A DNA stretch of 59,873 bases from assembly GCA_021372695.1 (NCBI GenBank), contig JAJFTY010000062.1:1-59873 (forward strand), read 5' to 3'. This DNA is from Deltaproteobacteria bacterium (GTDB lineage: Bacteria > Desulfobacterota > Syntrophia > Syntrophales > UBA5619). The translations under genes and the position numbers were made by a program. Shown here piece after piece: positions 17,077-25,109 of this stretch. Numbering within the stretch: the stretch's first letter is position 1; each line of letters begins with the position of its first letter. The notes beneath the pieces were generated by a model, which saw only the letters and a program-made list of their open reading frames with translations, was not told where the DNA came from and made no database searches.

Positions 17077-18873
17077 ATGCATTTGAGGGGGCCCATTCCC
17101 GATCATCCCGATCATAAGGAGGAGATCCGCAGGCGAACCGACATCGTTTCCCTGATCGGAGAGTACGTGACCCTCAGGAAGGCGGGGAGAAATTATCTCG
17201 GGCTGTGTCCCTTTCACCAGGAGAAAACACCCTCCTTCAATGTGAGTCCCGATAAACAGATTTTTTATTGTTATGGTTGCGGCGAAGGGGGAGATGTTTT
17301 TTCTTTCCTGATGAAGCTCAACCATCTGACCTTTCCGGAGGCTCTGCGCCAGCTCGCCGGCAAGGTGGGGGTTGTCATCCCCGAGCGGAGCATGAGCCCG
17401 GAAGAGAAGGATCGCTACTCCCTGGGGGAGCAGATCCGCCGGGTCAACGGACTGGCCGCGGATTATTATTCCAGGATGCTCCAGTCGCCCGCGGGAGAGG
17501 GGGCCAGGGAGTATCTCAAGAAGCGGGGAATCGGGGAAGAGGCGATCGGCACATTCCGGATCGGTCTGGCCCCGGAGGGGTGGCGGAACCTGTGCGATTT
17601 TCTGGAGCGGAAGGGAATTCCACCGAAACTCGTCGAGCAGGCAGGGTTGGCGATTCCGCGGGCCGGAGAGGGGGCGAAAGGCCACTATGACCGGTTCCGG
17701 GGGAGGCTGATGATCCCCATCGAGGATGTCGACGGGCGCGTGATCGCCTTCGGCGGCCGCGTCATGGGGGCGGCCGAGCCCAAGTACATGAATTCCCCCG
17801 AGTCGCCGGTCTACACCAAGGGGGCCAACCTCTACGGGCTTTCCCGGACCCGGGAAGCGATACGGCAGGCCGGTTTCTCGCTGCTGGTCGAGGGTTACTT
17901 CGACCTGATCGCGCTCTGGGGCGCGGGCATCCAGAATGTCGTGGCCACGCTGGGAACGGCCCTGACCAGGCCCCAGGTCGATCTGCTCAGGCGGTACGCT
18001 CCCCGCGTTGCCGCGGTCTTCGATCCGGACGAGGCAGGCCGGAAGGCTCTCAGCCGGAGTCTGGAGCTCTTTCTGGCGGGGAATGTCCATGCCAAGGCGG
18101 TCATCCTGCCCGATGGCCAGGACCCGGACGATTTCGTCAGGACCCGGGGGCGGGAAGAGATGGAAGCCCTGCTGGCCCGGGCTGTGCCGATGGTCGATTA
18201 CTACGTCGACGAGATCCTCGGCGGCAGGGGGACCCTTGAGGAGGATCGGGACAAACTGAGGGAGGCTGTTGCCTTCCTTTGCCGGATCGGGGACGCTGTC
18301 GAGAGAAACCTCTTCATCAAGAAGGTGGCCGAGAGGCTGAACGTCGATGAGGGGGTGCTGAAGGATGAGGTCCGGCGGGTCCTCGCCCATGAGGCTGCAC
18401 CGCCCCCCGCGCCGGCCAGGAAGGGAACGGCCCGGGAGCCGGACGCTCTGGAACTGAGCCTGATCCACATGATGCTGGAGTGCCCGGACCGGACTTCGGC
18501 GGTGGCAGCATCCGGCGTGCTCGAGTGCTTCAGCTCGAAAGAGCTGCGGTCGCTGGGGGAGCGGCTTTTGGCCGCGGAGGGGCAGGGCGAAGCGATGACG
18601 GACATCTTCGCCATGGTCAACGGCCTGGAAGCGGGACCGGCCAGGGCGAAGCTCCTCGATCTGATGATGGGGGAGAACCCCTATCGGGCAGAGCTGGTCG
18701 ATCGTGTCATGGCGGATATGGTCCGGCGGGTCCGCGAGCGCTACAGCAGGGAGAGGAGCAGGACTCTGACGCGCCAGATCAAGGAGGCGGAGAGGGTCAA
18801 GGATCAGGAGTTGTATGACCGTCTCGTGGCGGAAAAGAACCGGATCCTTCTGCAAGAGAGGGGACCGGCCTGA
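17077..18873 (+). CDS. dnaG: DNA primase
   Basis: Makes RNA primers for replication and partners with the replicative helicase. 598 residues. Domains in order: an N-terminal zinc ribbon (CPFHQEKTPSF...CYGCGEGGD, residues about 43-70), a TOPRIM catalytic core with LLVEGYFDLIAL near 270 and the acidic DPDEAG near 315, and a C-terminal helicase-binding helical region after about 440 that is weakly conserved, as usual. Part of the conserved yqeY-dnaG-rpoD block, about 90 bases before rpoD. Confidence 0.96.
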   Translation: MHLRGPIPDHPDHKEEIRRRTDIVSLIGEYVTLRKAGRNYLGLCPFHQEKTPSFNVSPDKQIFYCYGCGEGGDVFSFLMKLNHLTFPEALRQLAGKVGVVIPERSMSPEEKDRYSLGEQIRRVNGLAADYYSRMLQSPAGEGAREYLKKRGIGEEAIGTFRIGLAPEGWRNLCDFLERKGIPPKLVEQAGLAIPRAGEGAKGHYDRFRGRLMIPIEDVDGRVIAFGGRVMGAAEPKYMNSPESPVYTKGANLYGLSRTREAIRQAGFSLLVEGYFDLIALWGAGIQNVVATLGTALTRPQVDLLRRYAPRVAAVFDPDEAGRKALSRSLELFLAGNVHAKAVILPDGQDPDDFVRTRGREEMEALLARAVPMVDYYVDEILGGRGTLEEDRDKLREAVAFLCRIGDAVERNLFIKKVAERLNVDEGVLKDEVRRVLAHEAAPPPAPARKGTAREPDALELSLIHMMLECPDRTSAVAASGVLECFSSKELRSLGERLLAAEGQGEAMTDIFAMVNGLEAGPARAKLLDLMMGENPYRAELVDRVMADMVRRVRERYSRERSRTLTRQIKEAERVKDQELYDRLVAEKNRILLQERGPA

Positions 18874-18965
18874 AGTTTTGCGATTCATAAATCAGGATTG
18901 GCGGCCGGCCGGGAAACGAGAAGGGCTGCCGACCATTCTGGGATGGAATACCGGGAGAAACCGAT

Positions 18966-20717
<1,752 letters not shown>

Positions 20718-20790
20718 ACGGTTGACAAGATAGGACGAAGGGTATTAAGAAAGCTGTTCGATAAGAGACACGTTCATCCCGGGACGGAAA

Positions 20791-20866
20791 GGGCCCATAG
20801 CTCAATTGGTAGAGCCACCGGCTCATAACCGGTCGGTCCCTGGTTCGAACCCAGGTGGGCCCACCA
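20791..20866 (+). tRNA. tRNA with CAU anticodon (Met, or Ile2 after lysidine modification)
   Basis: 76 bases with encoded CCA. The cloverleaf is complete: acceptor GGGCCCA/TGGGCCC, D arm GCTC...GAGC, anticodon stem ACCGG/CCGGT around loop CTCATAA (anticodon CAU), and T arm CCTGG/CCAGG around TTCGAAC. Acceptor bases 4 and 5 are C paired with G, the pattern TilS uses to pick tRNA-Ile2 in E. coli, whereas elongator tRNA-Met there has U4 and A5. Amino-acid identity is therefore open. It lies 73 bases after rpoD. Confidence 0.95.
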
Positions 20867-20957
20867 GGGATGAGGAAGAGGAAACGGGGCATGCGGCGAG
20901 TGTTTTTTTTGACAATGACAGATGAGGCGAAGCGGGGAAGAGGCAGGTCTTCCTGAA

Positions 20958-20987
20958 AATGCACCAGAGGCTGGTGCATTTTTTTTT
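20958..20987 (+). terminator. Rho-independent terminator after the rpoD-tRNA unit
   Basis: A perfect 10-base stem AATGCACCAG / CTGGTGCATT with a 3-base loop is followed directly by seven more T. It ends the dnaG-rpoD-tRNA transcript and shows that the next gene must start downstream of it. Confidence 0.85.
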
Positions 20988-21030
20988 GGGGGAGAGCCCC
21001 GGTGAATCTTTTGTGGAAAGGGGTAGGCAG

Positions 21031-21756
21031 TTGAAGAAACAGTTGGCAAGCCTGATCGAACTGCAAAAAATGGAAACGGCGGCCGGCAGGATTCACGCGA
21101 AGAAGCGGAATCTGCCGGTCCAGATCAATAGACTGGAAGAGGAGTTCAAGGCATTCTGCGCTGTGGTGGAGCAAGAGCGGGAGCAACTGGAAGATATACG
21201 GAAACGCAGAAAGGAAAAGGATGCCCAGTTGCTGGCGGGTCAGCAGAACCTGAAACGGACGAGGGAGAGACTCTTTGAGGTCAAGACGAACAAGGAGTAT
21301 CAGTCGATGTTGAAGGAGATCGAGGCCTTCGAGGGGAAGAACAGCCGGATGGAGGACGAGGTCATTGTCCTCCTGGATGAGCTGGACCATCTCGAAACCG
21401 CCCTGAAAACCAAGGATGAGGAGCTGAAAGCCCGTCGGATGAGCTATGAGGAAGAAAGGGCGAAGATCGAAGCAGAGCTGAACACCCTCGACGCGGAGCT
21501 CGGCGACTACGTCCGGAAAGGCATGGAAATCAGGAAGGATATCCCTGCCGAGTTGATCCGGAAATACGAACAGATCAAAGGGGCCGGACGAGGCGTTGCG
21601 GTGGTCGCGGTCTGGAAGGAGATCTGCGATGGCTGTCACATGGCCATTCCCCCCCAGATGTACAATGAACTGCAGAAGGAGAAGGTCTTGATCACCTGTC
21701 CGAACTGCAACCGGATCATCTACTGGGAGAACCGGAACAACTCGGAAGCTCATTGA
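21031..21756 (+). CDS. Coiled-coil zinc ribbon protein (C4-type, CT398/FlgZ-like)
   Basis: 241 residues. A long antiparallel coiled coil covers about residues 1-190, and a C-terminal four-Cys zinc ribbon, CDGCHMAIPP ... CPNCNRIIYW, follows. Homologues bind partner proteins or nucleic acid; in Deltaproteobacteria this gene sits between rpoD and rnpB as here, and its precise role is unknown. I chose TTG 21031 because AAAGGGG lies seven bases upstream; GTG 21013 is possible, but the longer frame from 20959 runs through the terminator. Confidence 0.88.
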   Translation: MKKQLASLIELQKMETAAGRIHAKKRNLPVQINRLEEEFKAFCAVVEQEREQLEDIRKRRKEKDAQLLAGQQNLKRTRERLFEVKTNKEYQSMLKEIEAFEGKNSRMEDEVIVLLDELDHLETALKTKDEELKARRMSYEEERAKIEAELNTLDAELGDYVRKGMEIRKDIPAELIRKYEQIKGAGRGVAVVAVWKEICDGCHMAIPPQMYNELQKEKVLITCPNCNRIIYWENRNNSEAH

Positions 21757-21761
21757 AAAAG

Positions 21762-22141
21762 GTGTTGGAGCGGATCAGATGATCGCCGGTCCGGTATAGC
21801 TGGATCGGAGGAAAGTCCGAACTCCGCAGGGCAGGATGGTCGCTAACGGCGACTGGGGGCGACCCTAAGGAAAGTGCCACAGAAAAAATACCGCCTCTCC
21901 GGAAGGAGAGGTAAGGGTGAAAAGGCGAGGTAAGAGCTCACCAGTTTCCCGGGTGACCGGGAAAGCTTGGTAAACCCCATCCGGAGCAAGACCAAATAGG
22001 AGAACGGGGCGGCCCGCCCCGAAGTTCTCGGGTTGTGTCGCTGAAGGCGTCCGGCAACGGCCGTCTTAGAGGAATGATCATCGCCGTCTTCCGGGTGACC
22101 GGGAGGCGGAACAAAATTCGGCTTACGATCCGCTCGAACAC
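21762..22141 (+). ncRNA. rnpB: RNase P RNA (bacterial class A)
   Basis: Catalytic RNA that trims tRNA 5' ends. The conserved 5' block GAGGAAAGTCCGAACTCC with CAGGGCAGGATGGTCGC, the internal GGGTGAAAAGGCGAGGTAAGAG region (P10-P12) and the 3' block ACAAAATTCGGCTTACG are all present. The ends pair (GAGCGGATC at 21768 with GATCCGCTC near 22135), which sets the boundaries at about 380 bases, normal for class A. Confidence 0.96.
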
Positions 22142-22156
22142 CTCTTTGTCACGGCC

Positions 22157-22190
22157 CCCCTGAAGGAAAACTTCCTTCAGGGGCTTATTT
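22157..22190 (+). terminator. Rho-independent terminator of rnpB
   Basis: A perfect 12-base stem CCCCTGAAGGAA / TTCCTTCAGGGG with a 3-base loop is followed by CTTATTT, 16 bases after the RNase P RNA end. Confidence 0.85.
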
Positions 22191-22617
22191 CATATGGCAG
22201 ACCGAGCTCCAATGGGAACCGCGATTCCTCCGCTGGGAACCATGATCCCGCCGCGCGGTTCTATTTCCCGACCCTGCCCTTCGGCAAGCTCATGAGGGGC
22301 TGTGGTTTGGCATCTGTCATGGTGAGCCTGTCGAACCACTCGCGCTTCACGCTCAGACAGTCGTCTTTGCCGGCGCTCCGCTGAGAGAGCAGGGTGCCCC
22401 AGAAAATCTCCAATACGCGCTTCCGGGATCCCATTCCCACGTCGCGCAAGGCTAGATCCTTAACCAGCCTGAAGTTGCCTACCGGCGGCGCTTCCAGATA
22501 CAGGGAAAACATCTGCTTGGATCGCGGCTCTGATCCAGACGTCGGAGACGTCTGGATGTGTCACCGGTCCAAAGCGCTCCCGGTTCCTGTTCATCAACGA
22601 CGTTCTCTCCGCATTCA
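22191..22617. other. Intergenic region with a perfect hairpin and a common intergenic motif
   Basis: No gene is supported. The stretch contains GAGCCTGTCGAACCACT near 22325, a type of sequence that recurs between genes of many proteobacteria. A perfect palindrome lies at 22533-22557. An 83-codon minus-strand frame at 22261-22512 has no ribosome site and resembles nothing known. Confidence 0.5.
22533..22557. repeat. Perfect 11-base inverted repeat
   Basis: ATCCAGACGTC and GACGTCTGGAT flank a GGA loop. There is no T-run on either side, so it is not an intrinsic terminator. It could be an operator-like site or a dispersed palindrome. Confidence 0.55.
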
Positions 22618-22650
22618 CAAAAAAGGGGCCGGAAGTTTCCTCCCGGCCCC
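22618..22650 (-). terminator. Rho-independent terminator of the atpE-Cache operon
   Basis: On the minus strand an 8-base stem GGGGCCGG / CCGGCCCC with a 10-base loop is followed by seven T, 35 bases after the stop of the Cache-domain gene. Confidence 0.85.
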
Positions 22651-22684
22651 GCGCCTTCACTGCGAGTTGCTATTTATCGGTCTG

Positions 22685-24001
22685 TTACTTGTCGTCCTCT
22701 TCTTCGTCTTCGTAAAGCTTTGCCGCTTCCTGTGCCTCTGCCGGCACTTCCGCTTCGATCGAGCGGGTGATGCCCCGTGCCAGGAGTGCCAGGATGAGGA
22801 ACAGCAGGATGACGGACAGAATCAGGATCACGATGATCGTCGTGGTCCAGGATTTCGCCTCCTTCTCGATCTTCTGGGAGGTTTTGACGGCCAGCTCGTT
22901 GTATTTCTCGACATCCAGCCCCATGCCGACCCATCCGAAACCGGCCGGCTGCGGATACGCCGGCGAGTTGAACTTCACGGGAGCGTAGGCCACGAATTTC
23001 GTGTGGCCTCCGAATTTGTACATCTTCACACCCGGATTTCCGGCTGCCGCGTCCTTTGCGATTTCAGGGAGGTTGGGATCCATGTAGCCAAGGAGGTTCA
23101 GGTTCAGGACCGCCCACCCTTTCTTGGTCATCTCCGCGGAATTCTCCTTGGTCAACGCGGGAACCGGGGTTCCGTCGGGTGCCAATCCCGCGATGTGGTA
23201 GTCATAGGGATGGGAGATGACGAAGCCCCTGTCGTCCACGAGGTAGGCATAATTTCCCGTGGAGGCGTCGGCCTCGAAGATGCGGCCGGACTGGGTGGGG
23301 ACGATCTGGTCCGTGAAAGCGGCCAGATGGCGGTAGTCCATGGCCAGGGTCAGAACCCCGGCAAACCCCTGCTGGTCGAAGATGGGTGTGGCAAACCGGA
23401 TGATTCCGGAAAAACGCTTCCCCTTCTCGAACTCGGTGCGGTCCACATACCAGCCGGTCACATGCGAGACATAGACCTCACCGCGCTTCAGCGCCTTGGC
23501 CGCCGCGAAGTAACCCTCCGCCTTGTACAGCGTACTGGCGGGGTTGCTCACATTCGCCAGCTTCGCTTTCGGCGCCGCTTCGCCGTTCATGATCCGGATC
23601 AGTTCGTTTCCGCTCCGGTCCGTGAGCGCCATCTCGATGTACAGGTTGGCCAGGATCTGGCGAATCTTGCCGTCCTCCTTGACCCAGAGGGGCTTCATGT
23701 TTTCGTGGACGAACTGTTTGAAAGCGGAATCGGTCGGCGGAATGATGGTCGCAATCAGGATATCCTTCTTCCTCTCGTTGAGGAAGCCGGCAATCTCATC
23801 CGCCGTATTGATGGCGCGTATTTTAATCTCTTCCTGGGACTTCTGGTCGAGTACAGCGACCGCCCCTTCCTTGACAGTGACCCCCAATTTGAAGATTCCA
23901 TTGGCGATCAGGATGGCCATCAGGGACAAGGGGATTACGATAAGCAGGAAGAAAACCCTCGCTACGGTGAACAACTGCTTACCCTTATTTGTCTCTGCCA
24001 T
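22685..24001 (-). CDS. Membrane-anchored Cache-domain sensor-like protein without an output domain
   Basis: 438 residues. A first transmembrane helix (VARVFFLLIVIPLSLMAILIA, about 14-34), a large periplasmic domain of about 350 residues with chemoreceptor-type dCache features (AYLVDDRGFVISHPYDYH; repeated ALTDRSG and LAMDYRHLAAF strands), a second helix near residue 385, then only about 30 residues ending in an acidic tail (YEDEEEDDK). No HAMP, methyl-accepting, kinase or cyclase domain follows, so it is a stand-alone sensory or ligand-binding membrane protein. ATG 24001 follows AGGGGG. It lies 47 bases behind atpE and shares its transcript. Confidence 0.88.
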   Translation of the reverse strand: MAETNKGKQLFTVARVFFLLIVIPLSLMAILIANGIFKLGVTVKEGAVAVLDQKSQEEIKIRAINTADEIAGFLNERKKDILIATIIPPTDSAFKQFVHENMKPLWVKEDGKIRQILANLYIEMALTDRSGNELIRIMNGEAAPKAKLANVSNPASTLYKAEGYFAAAKALKRGEVYVSHVTGWYVDRTEFEKGKRFSGIIRFATPIFDQQGFAGVLTLAMDYRHLAAFTDQIVPTQSGRIFEADASTGNYAYLVDDRGFVISHPYDYHIAGLAPDGTPVPALTKENSAEMTKKGWAVLNLNLLGYMDPNLPEIAKDAAAGNPGVKMYKFGGHTKFVAYAPVKFNSPAYPQPAGFGWVGMGLDVEKYNELAVKTSQKIEKEAKSWTTTIIVILILSVILLFLILALLARGITRSIEAEVPAEAQEAAKLYEDEEEDDK

Positions 24002-24048
24002 GCCGTTTCCCCCTAACCATAGTTGGATGGATCGTTCTTTCCGACGAA

Positions 24049-24429
24049 CTAGCCCGCCAGGAAATATTTCATGTAGGGGTTGGCGTACAGCAGCACGAGG
24101 GATACGACAAGGGCGTAGATGGCGATCGACTCCGCCATGGCCATGCCGACCAGCATCGTCATCATGATTTTACCCTGAACGCCCGGGTTACGCCCCACGG
24201 CCGAACAGGCGCCGCTTGCCGCCGTTCCGATTCCCAGCCCGGCGCCGACGGCCCCGACTCCAATTGCGAATCCCGCTGCGATCATCGCTCCGACCGCAAA
24301 CAAGACCTTGGTGTAGGATTCGCCGCCCGCCGGCAGCGCTTCCGCCGCAAATGCAACCGTAGAACCGACCAGGAGGACCGCCGCAGAGAAGACCAGGGTG
24401 AACAAACCTTTTTCAAATTTCTGAACCAT
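24049..24429 (-). CDS. atpE: ATP synthase F0 subunit c
   Basis: Forms the membrane c-ring that couples ion flow to ATP synthesis. 126 residues. An N-terminal 30-residue extension looks like a cleavable signal (hydrophobic stretch, cleavage near VAFAAE), then come two transmembrane helices joined by the polar loop GRNP. The ion-binding Glu is E100 (MAMAESIAIYALVV). The helix-1 position that is Gln in sodium-binding rings (GIGQG) is Ile67 here (GLGIGTAA), which favours proton coupling. No other ATP synthase gene is adjacent; transcription starts from a sigma-54-type promoter. Confidence 0.94.
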   Translation of the reverse strand: MVQKFEKGLFTLVFSAAVLLVGSTVAFAAEALPAGGESYTKVLFAVGAMIAAGFAIGVGAVGAGLGIGTAASGACSAVGRNPGVQGKIMMTMLVGMAMAESIAIYALVVSLVLLYANPYMKYFLAG

Positions 24430-24526
24430 TGCCTTTCCCCTTTCCCAAAGTAATAAGATTTTTGCCCTTTTCCGATACCACAGATGTGGTCGCGAGAAAA
24501 GGATTTCTTGTTTCAGCCCGGAATTC

Positions 24527-24542
24527 TGCAACAGATGTGCCA
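24527..24542 (-). promoter_or_regulatory. Sigma-54 (RpoN) -24/-12 promoter of atpE
   Basis: On the minus strand the sequence is TGGCAC-ATCTG-TTGCA, an exact match to the -24/-12 core (TGGCAC, 5 bases, TTGCA). The implied start is near 24515, giving an 85-base leader to atpE. Such promoters need an NtrC-type activator; one is encoded divergently at 27728-29107. Confidence 0.75.
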
Positions 24543-24714
24543 TCAGCCGGCACTCGGAGGATATTGCGTAAATGATCACAAGCATTGACCTATTCTTGAT
24601 CGCTTCCCGAACAGGCCATCGGCGGGAGCCCGATTCCGTTGAACATTTCTTGGAATGAACCCTCGGGACTTGAACGAAAGATGGAATGGACGCGGCAAGG
24701 AGTACCTTTGGCTG

Positions 24715-24737
24715 GCCGTGGTCCCGCCAGCCACGGC
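24715..24737. promoter_or_regulatory. Inverted repeat, candidate activator site
   Basis: GCCGTGG and CCACGGC are separated by 9 bases. The site lies about 210 bases upstream of the predicted sigma-54 start and just ahead of the opposite promoter, a distance usual for enhancer sites of sigma-54 activators. It could equally be a plain hairpin. Confidence 0.35.
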
Positions 24738-24755
24738 AGGGGTGTGAAATTTCTA

Positions 24756-24784
24756 TTGATATTTTTCCAACGGGCCGTTAGGAT
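24756..24784 (+). promoter_or_regulatory. Sigma-70-like promoter of the sensor kinase operon
   Basis: TTGATA, a 17-base spacer and TAGGAT. The predicted start near 24791 is about 93 bases before the first small gene. Confidence 0.45.
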
Positions 24785-24883
24785 GACGCGGAATCAGCGA
24801 AGTCACTGTCGGGAGAAGGGCCGTGAGCTCCCTACCCCGATCATCTGAAGAGCATTTTACAACAGCCTGCTGGCGAGGTTTCG

Positions 24884-25057
24884 ATGCCGGAGCTATTGAC
24901 CGCTGCGACCTATCTCATTGTATGGCTCATCTGCTGGCGGGTGATCGGCATCGAGAACGGTTTGACCAAGTTGATCATATCCCTGGGAGCGGCGATATTG
25001 GTGTTCGTCCTCCTGTCGGTCAGAGACCATCGGCGCAAAAAGAGGGGCGGCAGATAG
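24884..25057 (+). CDS. 57-residue small membrane protein heading the two-component operon
   Basis: ATG 24884 follows GCGAGG by six bases. The product has one or two hydrophobic segments (TAATYLIVWLICWRV and LTKLIISLGAAILVFVLL) and a strongly basic tail (RDHRRKKRGGR). It ends 52 bases before the sensor kinase gene on the same strand. It is too short to place in a family; position suggests an accessory or modulator of the kinase, but that is inference. Similar tiny membrane proteins are easily missed in annotation. Confidence 0.6.
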   Translation: MPELLTAATYLIVWLICWRVIGIENGLTKLIISLGAAILVFVLLSVRDHRRKKRGGR

Positions 25058-25109
25058 CATTCGGCCCGATTTCGGGAGATACCGAGCTCTGTGCGGCCGG
25101 AAGGGTTGA

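Larger units (their letters stand above)
24430..24883. other. Divergent control region between atpE and the two-component operon
   Basis: 454 bases with no gene on either strand. It holds, left to right: the sigma-54 promoter facing atpE, a perfect inverted repeat at 24715-24737 and a sigma-70-like promoter facing the 57-residue gene and sensor kinase. The layout is that of a regulatory island shared by both operons. Confidence 0.6.

Noticed and set aside
17068..18888. 606-codon open frame antisense to dnaG
   Set aside because: Shadow of a strong coding region; no recognisable domain.
22261..22512. 83-codon minus-strand frame in the spacer behind rnpB
   Set aside because: No ribosome site, no recognisable protein, and it contains a common intergenic motif.
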